A DNA stretch of 64,000 nt from Epinephelus fuscoguttatus (taxonomy: Eukaryota > Chordata > Actinopteri > Perciformes > Serranidae), in contig NC_064775.1 in NCBI RefSeq assembly GCF_011397635.1, positions 17,590,954-17,654,953 of the forward strand. Reading direction: 5' to 3'. Of the stretch, positions 12,524 through 25,960 are shown in pieces. A program made the position numbers and the translations under genes. Under the pieces are notes generated by a model. That model was given only the letters and a program-made list of their open reading frames with translations, did not search any database and was not told where the DNA came from. How positions within the stretch are numbered: position 1 is the stretch's first letter; each line of letters begins with the position of its first letter.

Positions 12524-13861
12524 ATTCAGCTCATCTATCACTTTAAATGCTGTGTGCATTACGTATGTAGCTGCTGCAATGTGATTGTGTACACATTGTC
12601 ATCATGCACAGATGCAGTAAAGATCAAATGGAGCTCAGCACTGTTAATTTAGTGTAACCACTCTAACGTAACTTATTTCTTTGTTGCCATTTTTTCATGA
12701 TGGATTAATGCAACAAAAGTCTTTTATTTTTATATAAATATGGAAAAAAGATCTCATGTATGATGTGAATAATTGAATATAAAAGTAATGTGTTCTTTTG
12801 TGGCTTTTTTGTGTGGTTTCCTTTTTCCTTTTTCAAGTCAAAATCAGAATCTCACCAGGGCAATGTAGCGTCATTGTAAATGTTCAGTATCAACCAGCAG
12901 AAACTTGTGAATGAGATCATTTTAACTTTTATTTTGCGGATTGTTTGATTCCTTCACTGGTGCTAAATAACAGCCGTGGAGCTGCTGTCTTCACCAGCCA
13001 CTTCTTCTTTATTGGGTCAGTTTAATCACTACAGTATTTCTGGCTCCAGTTAAAAGCAGCAGCAGTGAAGGAATGCCACAAAGCTGCAGAAGTCTGGAAT
13101 TTTTGATTATTGGATAAAACTTGTGGTGTTTTGGTTGTGCAACGTTCTCTTTGCCACTCAGCACCAAACACCCCCCAAAGCGAAGCTCTCTTACAGTCCA
13201 GGCTCAGCTGTGTGAAGGTATGTTAACCAATTTCACAGTGTAAATATTTCTTCAGCCGCTGGTGCTGTACATGTGCTGTGCACATGCTTGTCGGAGACCT
13301 GGATCACCTTCAATTGTGCCCACGTGGCTGACAAATCCCCGATCCCCAAACCAGTGAGCAGGAGCAGGTTTACACACAAATGACTGGTGACTGCTCAGCC
13401 GCTTCCTCGTGCGGCCTGGTTTTAATGTTCCTCACAAATCTGAGTCAGACAGTAAACAACAGAACATTTGGTGGCTGATTTTCACTTTCCATTTCTTGTC
13501 CCTGCAGAAGCAGGTCAAAGGTCAGAGCCCTTTGAGCTGATCTGGATAAACTGTCCTGCTGACAGACACTGCAGCGGGGGTGTTTGTTGCCCCAGAGATT
13601 TGAACCCCTAAATCTCCAGAATAAAAGGGGGTTAGGGTTTCTGTTGACACTTTACAGCTCTTTCTATGGGAGCGATACCAGAGGAGCCAAAGGAAATATG
13701 GGATATATGCAGAAAAAATCGACAAAGCTTTCATATTAAGAAGTCATGCATTACAGCTGCAGCTCCCCTTGTTTGGATTTTAGGATTTCATCTTGGATAT
13801 AAGTTAATAATACATACCATTAACTGTTTGCATTGGAATCAAAAACTATTTCTAACTATGG
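12524..13861. other. Intergenic, no gene recognised
   Basis: Unique-looking sequence with no frame or splice arrangement that suggests a gene. Some short AT-rich runs occur around 12720-12780. Confidence 0.45.
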
Positions 13862-14910
13862 GTGGATTATGACACAGTGGGCCCCTGGGCACAGACACGC
13901 AAAAGACCCCAGCACCTCTCCACAGGAAACAGACACATAGACACTGTGGAGGTTTTGCCTCTTTCATTTTTGTTGTTTTGTGTCTATTTGGTCACTTTGT
14001 GCCTCCTTGTCGTTGTTTTGTGTGTCTTTGTGGTAGTTTTGTGTCTCTTTGAAGTAAGTTTATGTCCTTTATTTCTTGTTTTGTTTCTCTTTGTAGTCAT
14101 TTGTGTCTCTTGAAAGCATTTTCTGTCTTTATTGGTCATTTTGTGTCTCCTTGTAGTCTTTTTGTGTCTCTTTATTCTCGTTCTGTGTCCATCCATCCAT
14201 CCATTTTCATCAGCTTATATGGGGTTGGCTGGAGGGGGCAGTAGGCCGAGCAAAGTGCCCCAGACATCCCTCTCCCCAGCAACGCTTTCCAGCTCCACCT
14301 GGATGAGATATGTAATCCCTCCAGCATGTCCTGGGTTTACCCTGGGGCCTCCCACCAGGGGGATGTGCCCGAAACACCTACAACAGGAGGCGCCCAGGAG
14401 GATCCTGATCAGATGCCTGAACCACCTTAACTGACTCCTTTCGACGAGAAGGAGCAGCTGCTCTACTCCGAGCTCCCTGCAGATGTCTCTTTGGGGTAAT
14501 TTGGAGTCTTTTTGGTCATTTTGTTTTTCTATGTAGCCTAATTATTTGTGTCTCTTTGTAGTTGTTTGTGTCTCTTTAAAGTAATTTTGAGTCTTTTTTT
14601 GGCATTTTGTGTCTGTAGTTGATTTGTGTCTCTTTGTTGTCATTCTGTATCTCCTTGTGTATGTTTTGTGTTTTGTTTTGAGGTTGATTTATGTCTCTGT
14701 GTTTATTTTGTGTCTCCTTGTATTCGGTTTGTGTCCCTCCATAGTTGTTAAGCCCCTTTTTGTAGTTACTTTGTGTTTCTTTGCATCTCTTTCTGGTCTT
14801 TCTGTGGCCTTTATTAATCTCTTAACGCTCTGTGTGTGTTAATTTGAGTGACCTTTGCAGGTGAAGGCCAGAGAGCCCCCCTGACACTCTGGGCCTCTGG
14901 GTTCATTTAG
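13862..14910. repeat. Dispersed repeat with internal TTTTGTGTCTCTTTG minisatellite, copy A
   Basis: The left border has GTGGGCCCCTGGGCACAGAC and the right border has CTGACACTCTGGGCCTCTGG. Both borders recur around 39669-41750, so these are two copies of one dispersed element. The interior is a degenerate tandem array, unit roughly 22-25 bp, of the form TTTTGTGTCTCTTTGTAGTC. This copy is interrupted by an RTE-type LINE fragment at 14192-14487. Hydrophobic open frames inside are by-products of the array. Confidence 0.8.
14192..14487 (-). mobile_element. RTE/Rex3-type LINE 3'-end fragment
   Basis: On the minus strand the sequence reads like the C-terminal end of a fish RTE/Rex3 protein followed by a (GGAT)n tail, seen as CATCCATCCATCC at the left edge. 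The words CATGCTGGAGGGATTACA and CCAGGTGGAGCTGGAAAGCG are characteristic. A similar fragment in the other orientation is at 53270-53705. It is 5'-truncated and non-coding now. Confidence 0.7.
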
Positions 14911-16785
14911 TAATCCATCCATGCTTTTAACCAGCAGAATGCGCACCACATGCATCACACTTATATGGAGAAGGGTGGGTTTGTTTAATTAGATAAGTCA
15001 GCTGATTATTTGGGAACAAAAATGTGCATTGTTCATATAGTAATGAGGTCTCATAATGATATTTAGGTCTGTTTTCTGTGTATGTTGGAAGCTGAGAATT
15101 AGAGAAGTTCCTAAAAGAGCTATTTTCCCCCTACAAAGTGGTTTACATGAAAGCAAAGATGGCATGTACATAAAACTGAGTTAATGGTGAAGTATATTAT
15201 ACATCATTAGTTCTATTTTATAGATCTGATATGGCATCTGGGACCATTTTCCTCACTCTCACATGCCCATTATTACACCATGCATTTTAGATTTTTATTA
15301 TCCTCCTCCATGTATTAATTGTTCATTTTCTGTTGTATTTTCTGTAAATGTTTCAGAGCCTCATCCGTCCTGCCAGGATGCCTTTTGTTTTTGGCCTAAA
15401 ATATGCTCAAAATTAATGAGCCCAGAAACTCAGCCTTAAAAAATCCATGAGTCATAACAATCGCACGCCATCAATTTATGTCACAAAGTTTTATGTAAGG
15501 GGAGGAAATAAGCAATCGGGCTTGGTACTAAAACATGACCGCAACATTTGTATGTTCAGTATGAAAAGGCAGGTTGGCAGAAATCAAAAGGGCTCCATAC
15601 CAGTGCCCTTGTTCAAGTAATTGATATATTCCCTGCAGGGTGTAGGGTGACAGTGTGAAGCCCAAGACAGACTCACCCACCCATAATGCAATTTTTGCAT
15701 AAATGACATCATCAGAGTCTTATGTTTTTCAGCCATGAGGCTCTAATTGTCACACATTTCACTCCTCAACCACACTAATTCAGTCACATTTAATATGGCT
15801 ACCAGGCACCAATATGAAAGAAAGGCTGATTCTCACACGAGTCCATGAGTGAAATTTAAAAATTAAGATGCTTGTAAGATGCCAAGAGATTAATTACTTT
15901 GTCTGTGAGGGTAAAAAGGTGCAGGTGAATGAGTTCATGCCTCACTTGGATCAGATCTGAGAAGCAGGGAGGATAGTTATGAGAGGAAGCTGGGTTGCAG
16001 CCATGGCGATTTGGCCGGGCGCAGACATCTGGCCTGACTCGACTTCCCACAGCCTCCTCCAAACATTTCGGGTCCTCTGGTAAATCAGGAGCACTACAGC
16101 TGCACTGTGCATGACAGCAAGAAATCTGTTGTTTTGTTGAATGCTCGAGTCAACCAAATTCTTGGATGGTGGGCCTCCTCGTCTAAAAGCTGAAGTCACG
16201 CAGTGCTCTGTCAGGCCGCTGGGCTGCCAAACTGTGGTCCACAGGGGGATAACACGGGGTCCTCAGCAGAAATGGGGATGATTAGATTATGGTGTTGTTG
16301 CACTCAGTGTACTTTTAAGCATTAAAAAAACAAAAATGTAAACAGATAGGTTTCTAACTGCATAAATCTTTTCAGGTGGAGTTCCTCTGGACATGGGAGT
16401 GTTTAAAGGGGAAGTCTGCTCATTTGAGACATCAAAATTAGATCATTTTGGAGGGTGTAGTTTGTGAATGCTTTGTCCATCCAATTAATATCAGAGGGCA
16501 AATATTAGAAACACATTGCAGTCTCATGAAATACAGTGCAACAGCAAATGTTGATTCAACACCTCTGCAAATCAGAAACTGAACATTATAACTGTCATGA
16601 AGCAGTGTCGGACTAGAACAATAGCTTTCATGCTTTTAAGAGATTCTAGCGTTTTGTTTGATGCCATAAAATACATTAGTTAATACTCCACTGCTGGATT
16701 TTGAAGTCTAGTTGTGTTGAAAAAGCCGAGCATTGCTTAACAACCTCGAATAAAATACATTAGAAAATATATTAGACAGACTTGT
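14911..16785. other. Intergenic, no gene recognised
   Basis: I see no coding exon or well-defined repeat. Short open frames near 15856-16199 lack codon structure or homology I can recognise. Confidence 0.45.
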
Positions 16786-18260
16786 TTGTGCTTTATTTCA
16801 TTTAGAAGCACGGTTATGTGCTAAAATAAACTACAGGCACTTTTAGAGCCAGTAACGCCTTGCAAGTGACTTTAAAGTTCATTTGCAAATTTGCACATGT
16901 GGTCATTTAGGGGCATCGTAGGCAGGGGCAAAATGAGAGTAGAATAGAAAAGCCTGGAATAGAAAGTTTGGCTTTGTTTGCAGTATTTTTCTAATTAATT
17001 TGTAATAACTAAATTAAAATTGGCTAAAAACACAAGTTGAGAGACTGAACTTAACATAAAAAGTAGTGGAAGCTCTCTGAGGCTCCTTTCACCCCTTAAC
17101 TAAAATATTCTAAAGGAGTGTGAGAGAGATATGTTTCAAGAGAGGATGGGTGGAGACCACTTGAGCACAATGTCAAAAATTTGGTGCTACACCCCTACTG
17201 TATTCTTTATTATCTAAGATGTTTTTTTGTATTGATTCCTCGTGAGCTCTTGTTCCTGTTTGGGAGCATGATTATGGGCTAAAATAAGGTATAGGCACTG
17301 TTTGAGCCAGTGAGTGCGTTTACATGGACAGTTTAATTCCCTTTTCATTCAGAATGAAAGTTCATAAAAGTGATCTTGTAAACACCTAATTCGGAATAAA
17401 AATGGCCAATGCGATTGAAAATTCAATCCGATGTAAGGGGCTGGAATATTAGGTTTCTAATTCCAAATGAAAGAATTTCTCGCACTTGTATACACTCATT
17501 CCTCTTTAAGTTCATTCTGGTCTTTCTGCGCATGCTCGTTTCCTTGCCCTTCTGGCACGATGACGTATACAGCATACGCACGACTTGTTGCACGAACCAG
17601 TTCCATCCATTCACCAAAGCACGGTCTTCTATCTCCCACCTCCCTTCTCCTCCTCAACAGAGGAAGCATTAGCAGAACAAGGTTGTTGTCGTACTGCTGC
17701 TTCAAGAATATAAGCAAAACAAGCCCGAAAAAGGCACTGAGAACGACAACGTCAAGCATCTTGTTATCCGGAACGAGGACTAAGGACTACAGTGTTTTCC
17801 GGCAAACGTAAACACGTAACATCCACCCTGCCCCCTATCCAATCAGAAACCTTCCCTGCCACAAACCTTGCGCGGACCCGAATACAGGCGATTAAAAGGC
17901 GATTAAACTGATCTCCTGTGCAAACCCTCATTCGGAATGAATATTTCCCATGTAGACTACCTGGAAAAACTAATTCCGAATGATTTCATTTTCAAATTGG
18001 AATACTGTATACCAGGGACGTTGTAGTCAGGGGGAAATGAGACTGATTAGGACCAAAGTACTCTGTCATGTCTTCCCCCGAAAGAACGGAAATCAGGGAT
18101 CCAAAAAAGAAAGGAAAGAGAAGAAGAAGGAGAGCAAACTGACTTTGGAAAATCCAAAAAAAAATTAAAAAAGGTGCATGAGAGAGACATGGTTCAAGAG
18201 AGGGAGCACAGGGCCCAGAATGTGGTGCTACACCCCTGCTGTATTCTTTATGGCCGTGAA
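16786..18260 (+). repeat. Local direct duplication, second copy split by a MITE
   Basis: Copy one, about 16786-17215, and copy two, about 17240-17312 plus 17985-18260, share ordered landmarks. These are GTGCTAAAATAAACTACAGG versus GGGCTAAAATAAGGTATAGG, and GGTGCTACACCCCTACTGTA versus GGTGCTACACCCCTGCTGTA. Copy two is interrupted after GAGCCAGTGA by the element at 17316-17960. The copies have diverged noticeably, so the duplication is old. Confidence 0.65.
17316..17960. mobile_element. MITE with TGCGTTTACATGGACA terminus
   Basis: The left end TGCGTTTACATGGACAG is mirrored, imperfectly, by CCATGTAGACTAC at the right. Just inside both ends are CATTCGGAAT/ATTCCGAA words in opposite orientation. 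No recognised protein domain is encoded. The superfamily is not assigned because the target duplication is unclear. Confidence 0.55.
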
Positions 18261-18648
18261 TCCCAACTGGTCCAGCCACAGGATCCAGATTTCTCCTTAG
18301 TGATTAGTTCAAGGTCCATACAGTTAAATACATTAAGCATCATGTTGTCGAACCAGTTTGTTGTTTCTGTCCAGTCGCTATCCATTATTTACAGTAGTAA
18401 ATGGTGCTTCAAATTAAAAGCTCTGTGCTGGATATTTACTATAACTTAAAATAAAGTGTGTTTTCTACAAACTTGACACATTAGCTCTTGTTCTTGTTGG
18501 TAATAAATACAGTAATATGAAGGGGAAGCACCTGGGGAACCTTGCCAAGGGTGCTTCATGTGCTACTGTGCCTCAGGCTATTTTTTATCTACCATAAAGT
18601 TTAGTGTAAACTCCCCGTGGAGGCCTGTGGTTGATAGCATCATCATGT

Positions 18649-19210
18649 TATAAAAGGTATAATGTGATTCCCATATTCCTTTATCGCGAGGGCAGAACGG
18701 TAGTCAGCGTCTTGGATCTCAGGTTTCAGGCAAAAGGGCCTCCTCTTCTTGAATGGGGCCGAGTTACGTGGAGGTGGTGCGGAGGGAGGAGGAGGAGGAG
18801 GAGAAGGAGGAGAGCAGGAGCCTGCGGGAATCAGAGATCTTTCTTTTGTCCTCTTGTTCGGGACCCCGACACATGGGGTCAACACGGGCTGTGAATGGGC
18901 TCCGACTGAAAAGACTGGCTGACGCGGACGCACGCAGACGCCGATGAGAGCGCGCGCTAATTAGGAAAACCTGGTCGAGCAATTAAGCGCAAGGAGAGAA
19001 GCCGCCGCGCAGATTGGAGCGCAGAAGGTGGGTGTTTGGCAGCGAGAGAAGTTTGTTAAGAAAGTTTAGCTTCTTTCTACAAGTTAATTAAACCTCGGCT
19101 GAGTCGTTTTGTGCTCCAGCGGCGGTGTTTTACAAGCAGGGGTTAGGTTAAATTTGCAAAGTGGGTTCCACGTAACGAGTTTTGGATCTGCGCGTGCCGG
19201 AGAGTGGTGA
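18649..19210 (+). promoter_or_regulatory. Candidate promoter and first non-coding exon of the connexin gene
   Basis: A TATA-like TTATAAAAGG occurs at 18649-18658. It is followed by a markedly GC-rich, CpG-containing stretch (18700-19210) that stands out from the AT-rich surroundings, including a (GGA)n run near 18785-18815. Two strong plus-strand donor sites, GAAG/GTGGGT near 19027 and GTG/GTGAGT near 19207, would suit a 5' UTR exon splicing to the acceptor just before the ATG at 25961. Connexin genes typically have a separate non-coding first exon. The assignment is inference from position and composition. Confidence 0.4.
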
Positions 19211-20618
19211 GTCGCTTTAAAGTCCTATTTTCGTCATTTTTAAGCTTCAAAGAAGAAACATTAACGTGTAACACTTTGTGAAAGTCACTCTTAGTTCGAC
19301 TCAACACGTTATAGATTCACAAAGTTTGATAAAAGTGCATTCAATGCTACTTTAAAGACCATAGGAGATTTAACAACTGCCACATCGGAATGGCTAAATA
19401 AACTCACACCACAGACTTTTAAGCGTCGCAGTGATTTTCCCTTGGTTTTTTTTTTTTTTTTTTTTAAATGAGTAACGCTCCTACTAATGGTGGCTTTAAC
19501 TTCCAAATCAATCGTGTCTGCATCTCTTTGAAATGATGGCTTCATCTTCTAATTCGCCGGATTTTTGTTTCCCCACTGAAGCTTGGCAGCACTTTGTTTT
19601 CCTGCAGGAATGCCACAATTTCCAAAACAATTCAGTCTGACTCAGCAAAGCGTGTTCAGAGCCGTCAACAGTTCTGCTGTGGATCCTTTAAACCTCCTTT
19701 CAACTTCTTTTTTCACTGCTTATTTGAAACAGAAAGGGGAATCAGCACTGTGGGTAAACTCTTGCTCCCCTCTGGATGTCTCTTTGCAAAGTCAAACTTG
19801 CTTTTTGCATTCGAGAGACAAGCAAGTGATTTACATTTGTAGGTGCTGTATTCTTCTCTGGTTGCTCAGACTGCATGGGGATTTCATGTGCCCTCTGTCT
19901 GCTCCCTGAACCCTAAAATCCAGCTCTCTGCTTTTGGTTAGGCAGGAATGTTCGCTCGCCTTCGCTTTGTCCAGATCCTTTGCCCAAAAAACTCTCCAAC
20001 CCCCTCCATCTCCTCCTGGAGCCGAGTGACTCCTGAAGCAGAAAAGCCATTAAATCAGTTGAGCTGGGTTTAGCCCACATGAGCAAATAAGCTACTGTTT
20101 AAAAGCTGTCTTTGGTTAGCTGTTGGGAGGGTGGCATTGCAAAAAAATGTTTGCATTTGTTTGAGCCAGGAAGCCAATTTGTCTGAGTCAAACAGATTGT
20201 TGTTTTGTTTTCCTTTGTGTCTTTATTTAAAGAGGAAGATTGGGGGTATTTAACAGTGTGTTAACAAGGGGAGCTGTAAAAGTTTCATCTAAGTACATTT
20301 GGTCTGTCTGCTGTGGGAGGAGAGACTCTTTAAACTTTTGCGTCATCCCTGCATCTCTGGAAACCTTTCATGGGCCCTGAGCAGGAGCCCGACTCATCTT
20401 GGAGCGGTAACACCTGCTGCACAGACTTTATATCACTGTGAATAACAGCTAAGACTCAAAAGTACACCTTGACCAATTGGTGGCGCACAGCCAGAGTCTG
20501 AAATTACAGTAACTTTTTGGCTTTCCTGCCAAGAGTCAGGAGCCTGGAATCATGTAGCAGTCAGGACTAGCAGAAATATACCACCCATGTTTGTGATGTT
20601 TCATGTAATTTTGTATTA

Positions 20619-21227
20619 AGGGGACAGTTCACGCCTAAGATCAAATATCTGTATTTTTAAAAGTTTTTCGAATGAGTTGCAGGGTGTTGGAGATGTCTGC
20701 CTTCTCTTAAGTATAATGGAACTAGATGGCACTCAGCTGTGGTACTCAAAGCATGGGGGAAAAAAGTGAAAAACTCAACGGCAATGTCTCTTTCCAGAAA
20801 TCACGACAAAAAAAAGTACAAGGAATTAGTCAACTCGTCGATTAAATGTTGCTGCCTTTAATCAGCACCAGACATACTAGTCAGGTAAGCTTATTATGAA
20901 AATTGTTAGTTTATGTGAGTCAGCTGCTCTTTAAACTCCCATTTAAATGTCAGGGAATTTAGTCATTAGGAGCATCCCTACACACACACTAAAGGATCTG
21001 TGGATTATCTTGAGTAACAGGGTCATGATTTCTGGAAAGAGACATTCCTATTGAGTTTCACAAATGTACATTTTGGCACTTTGTGCACCACAAGCTGAGT
21101 GCCATCTAGTTCCATTATATTAAAAAGAAGGCAGACATCTTTTCAGTCGGTATCTACAACGCTCATCAACTCAAAACCAAAACCAAAAATATGTGTTTCT
21201 TGTTTTTGAGTGAATTGTCTCTTTAAG
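20619..21227. mobile_element. Palindromic MITE with GGGACAGTTCAC termini, copy 2
   Basis: The ends GGGGACAGTTCACGCC and GAGTGAATTGTCTCTTTAA are approximate inverses. The interior shares ATAATGGAACTAGATGGCAC and its inverted form (GTGCCATCTAGTTCCATTAT) with the copies at 11588 and 30940. It is the most diverged of the three. Confidence 0.75.
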
Positions 21228-21747
21228 GGAAACATGCAAATCTGCCTTTTGTTGAAAGCATGATAGAGCTGCAGCAATTAGTAGATGGGTAGATAAAAAA
21301 ATTATTTTGACTGTCAATTAATCATTTCAGTCATTTATTTCTCAAATGTTAAACATTTACTGGTTCAAGCTTCTTAAATGTGAGAATCAGCTGCTCTTCT
21401 GTGCCATTTATGATAATCAATGATAGGGTTGGGGGAAGATACTGATACAGCATAGTCCTGTGATATCTTTGTGTGGCCATATCATATCGTCACAGGGACG
21501 CCAAGTATTGTTTTTTATTAGATAAATTATCAATTGCCTTTATAGTCCACTAGACACATTTTGCTGCAATAATAAATAAATTGAAGCGAGATGAACAGAC
21601 TGAAAGCCTTATCTTATGAGGTAAAACAGCTGTTGATAAAGTTTTCCTATGGGGCAAAATTTGAAGTTCAAAAAAAGGTAATAAATCAAAATGTATCACA
21701 GTATGTTTTATTGCAATACTCAGCATATCGCAACACATTTAAAATCT

Positions 21748-22303
21748 AGGGCTGCAACTAACGATTATTTTCATTGTCAACTAATCTGTCGATTATTTCT
21801 TCGATTAGTCGAATCATTTTATCGAAAAATGTGTTAAAATGTTGAAAAAAATGTCGGTCTGTCTCTCAATGATGTCATCTAATGTCTTGTTTCATACTCA
21901 CGCCAAAGGGTTTTAGTTCACCGTCATTGCAGAATATGTAAAGCTGCCAATATTTGAACATAAGAAGCTGCAATAAGAGTATTTTGGGGCACTTTTATAG
22001 TTCTTTTCTATGAAATGACTCAAACCGATTAGTCGACTACTAAAATAGTCACTGATTATTTTAATAGTCCATTAGTCATCGATTAGTCGACTAATCATTG
22101 CAGTCCTATTAAAATCACAATAATATTTTATTGTCTTTGGGTTTTGACTGTAGTTAAGACAAAAAAATGTCAATTTGAGGATGTCACTTTGTCAAAAATG
22201 CCATCACAACTTTCCAAAACCCAATTTTTCCAGGATTCAGTGATTAATTGTGAGAGTAATTGGCAGATTAACCGATAAAAAGTAATCCTTAGTTGCAGCC
22301 CTT
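21748..22303. mobile_element. MITE with GGGCTGCAACTAACGATTA termini
   Basis: The left end reads GGGCTGCAACTAACGATTAT. The right end carries CCTTAGTTGCAGCCC, an inverted match. Internal CGATTAGTCGACTAATC-type palindromes are typical of this very common teleost element, often classed with hAT MITEs. A clear 8-bp target duplication could not be found. Confidence 0.7.
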
Positions 22304-23752
22304 GAATGATTGAAGCCAGACTGCAAGAAAAAAGCATGAAAGCACCTAAAACAGAGAAGAAGATGTAAATATGTTAACAGTATTAAAATAATCTGACACT
22401 GTGGACATTCGACTGACTTAACTGGAGCTTGTGAAGAGTATTGACTGCATCGGCTCCATGAACCAATTGCATTTCTAACCTCCATGTTGGCAAGGGCAAG
22501 TCAAATCCAGTGTAGTGAAGATTTTCCAGCAGCATTCAGGTAACTGAAGTGTGGTGATAAGTTTGTTTAAAGGCTGATAAAAAGGCACAAACTGACCCCT
22601 TAGAGGTCAAATTTAAACGTCAGCCTTTGGCGTCTTGTTTTGGCAGTTCAGCATATTTTATGATTACACTGATATTAGTCACATCCATTAGTGGTTAGAC
22701 TGCTGCGGATTCATGACGGTAATGCCTTACATTTCTCGAAAGATGCTTTTGGTCAGTATTTGGATAAATGCTCCTCAAAGCACAGTTTGAACCGGAGATG
22801 GCTGAATACCAGATCACAAAGAGTTTTGATGGAGTAAACCAAACCCACTGGTAACTGGGGCGCATGATGTTTAAAGGGACAGTTTGCCTTATTGGATGTC
22901 AGAGGGGCTTTTAAATTTGACTTTTTAGCTGTGATAAACTATGCTAGTTTATGTTTCAAAGTGCCTTTTGCATGTAGTGTGTTGTATACCTCTGCTGAAG
23001 CACCTAGGCCATGTAGGTGGGGTTTGTAATTGTATGGTGGGGTAAATCAGGTGTCACCTCGCAGCTGTGCTTGTTCTAGTCTCAGACTTAATGTCAGGGT
23101 CACAAAGTTGTCTGTTTCCTCAAGCAATTAACCATTCCTATGTCCAAGAATCAACACTTGGACGTAGGCATGATGATATGATGTCCCTGTAGTGGGTGAA
23201 TCTCACCTCCCCCACCTCCTTTTTATAATAATAAAATAATAATAATAATAATTATAATAAAAGTGGGATTTAATTCTGTATTTAATGAAGGGAGCTGCTT
23301 TTTTTAACTTAGATCTGAGAAGTGTTTCAAGGCCTGTAATTTTCCCTTTCTGGATCTAGCCAAGACAGGCCAACTTCTAACATGTGTTCATAGCTTTGGT
23401 GCAGCTGATGAGCCTTTTTAAACACAAGGGTTTTGTTTTTGGTAAAATATTTGTTCTGGTCAGGCTGGGGCAAGTCAGCCTCACCATTTCTAAGGTGCCA
23501 ACTCAGCAAAGGGATTCTGCAAAGGAATGGATGAGTAACCTGGCGAGGGAGGGCCTGCATCATGCACTAATCTCAGGAGACATGCCTAGAGATGCTTGTA
23601 ATGGCTAAAGCCTTGTCCTGTTCCAATGAGTCATGAAATGCTGGTTATTTTCTTTGCTACACCCCGTTTTCTTAAAGTAGAAATGTTGAAGGTAGGTTCA
23701 GTGAGTCCTGAAGACTTTCGGTCCTGATCTCGTTTAGCTCTATTTATGTTCA

Positions 23753-24331
23753 CGGCTGCAACTAATGGTTATTTTCAGTTGAGTGGTCATTTTTGGAAGC
23801 ATCCGTTTTCAGTCGTTGCACCTAAAATAATGTGACAATTAGCTACTTTTTTAAAGATGCAAGTTGCAATAACATTAGCCACAATAACTCGATAAAGAGA
23901 CTACAAAATGGCTAAGCTATTACCTTTTAGTTTTCAGGTGATTTGCCAAGCTCATTGTAGATTTGTGCTATTCCAGTTTCCTTTGGCATATCTGGCACTT
24001 TTTGGAGGTCATCTTTGTAAATGTTGACACTATTCCAGATGGTTGACTTTTGACATCCTGCGAGCGCACATGTAAGCCTGTCACGTGTGGTCAAACTGTC
24101 AGATTCACAAAACAAGGCCTGTGTCACGAAGTTTAAATGTCAAATATGGATTTGGATATCAGGTTTTGGTTTTTTTTTATAGCAATGTTGGGAGCTTTGA
24201 AGTATTTTGGCCTTCCCTGATATTCAGTTTACCGTCATTCAGGAGTAAAGAAACTAGAAAATATTCACATTAGACTTTCTGTCTTTTAAAAAAATTACTC
24301 AAACCAGTTAAGCGACTATTGCAGCTCTAGT
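23753..24331. repeat. Diverged relative of the GGCTGCAACTAA MITE
   Basis: It starts GGCTGCAACTAATGGTTATT and ends near AGCGACTATTGCAGCTCTAG, the same terminal words as the element at 21748-22303, with a heavily mutated interior. Confidence 0.5.
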
Positions 24332-25960
24332 TGTGTTGGTGTTATTCAGATTGGTGTAGAAATAAAGTAAATTTGGTATTTATATCAGTTAAAATATTTT
24401 CCTGTGGCCTGTTTGGCCAAATATCTAGTTGGATCTGTTCCTTAACCAAACTGATATTGGATGCCTTTTCAAAGTACAAGCTTTATTTAATGTCTAATAT
24501 TTGATTTCAGTGCTTAATAGACAACCTTTTAAGCTTGTTTTGGAAAAAGAAACCTAATAATCTCATCTTGAAAAGTTGCCAAACAACCATAAAAAGTCTA
24601 AAGTTGTCTGAATTTTGTTCCCAGTTAGTTGGAGTGGGGGAAAGAAAAAGATACAGCATAGTGTCACGATAGTTTGCATTGCAATACTGTAGTGATACAG
24701 AATTTGGGGACATGACTCACAGTTGAAAAGAGGTAATACATCGCCCCAGCATATCCCAAAATGTTTAAAGTTGCCATACTATCACACCGTGGCTTGCATA
24801 TCTTGATAACATCTTATTGTGGGGTGTCCGGTGATTACCACCCCTACCAATTCCCTTCCAAAAATAGGTAAATCCAAATTTCCTTTAAATGCTGATTCAT
24901 CCGCTTTAAAGGTAAAATCACTTCCAACGGTTACTGAACTGAAAAAGGACCAGCTCTGTTCTCCTCTCTGTCTCGGCTATGTTAAGGTATCAAACTGTGG
25001 TTTTTAAGTATTTAAAGGGATAACTCCTGGCATTGTGGCAAGGAATAAATTCCTAACCCCATGCACTGCTTTAGTATCATAATTCCTGTAGTCCAAAGCC
25101 GCAGCAGGTCTCCTCACGGCTAGCTGCAACTTGCCAGCCGACACTTGTTTGATGTTTGATTAAGCAGCTCGAGCTTAGCACGTCAGGGAGCTGTAAGAAT
25201 GTGGGTTTACCAAACTGCTACCCGAACAAGTGCGCTCTGACCAGCAAGTCTGATTCACACTGTGTTGTGCAGTTTCCGCATGGATACCTGCATGTCTAAG
25301 AGATCTGTGTTTGATTAAAACAAAGCATGTGGCTGGGTTTATTTCTCAGCCCTGTGGTAACCCTAAATACATGAATGCAGTATTTGCACTTTAATTCTTT
25401 CATCATTGTGTGAATGGTAGTTGTTTGATGCATGTGTACACTTCCTATGAATGCAGTGAGAAGTATTTGAGTAATGCCTTGAGGTTTCAAACGCTAAGGC
25501 GCTTTTTTTCATTGTTGAATCATCAGCCGATTACTTTATCTATTAATCATTTGGTCTTGTTTTTCCCCACTAACAGTCCAAAAGAGAAGTGTATTCAATT
25601 TAACGTCACATGAAGACAGCAAATATTTACATGTGAGAGGCTGAAAATGGTGAATTTTGCGCATTTTGCTTTAAAAATGATTGAAATGATCAATCAGAAA
25701 TGTGTCAAAGAAGTTGCCAAAAGTTTTCTGTTGATAGACGAATATATGAATCAACGAACTGCTTAGGCTCGAATCTCAAACTTCTGTTGTTTGAACTGAC
25801 AAAATATTGCGTACAAGTTGCTTCTCTTAGTTCATTGTAGTTTGGAAAGTGGAAGTAAAAGAAAATTTTGTTTGTGCAAAAGACCATATGTTCACAGTGC
25901 AATGACAGGTCACTGTTTTTTCATCCAGAGCTCATTTAGCTCCCCGGTCACCTTGGCAAC

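Larger units (their letters stand above)
19211..25928 (+). other. Probable first intron of the connexin gene, repeat-bearing
   Basis: There is no coding exon here. It contains two MITE-like insertions (20619-21227 and 21748-22303), a diverged relative near 23753-24331, and an (ATAA)n-like run near 23225-23260. It ends at the acceptor ATCCAG at 25923-25928. Confidence 0.45.

Noticed and set aside
18643-18982. Overlapping frames of 64-96 codons near the GC-rich island
   Set aside because: Arise from the (GGA)n run and CpG-rich sequence; the region is better explained as promoter/5' UTR.
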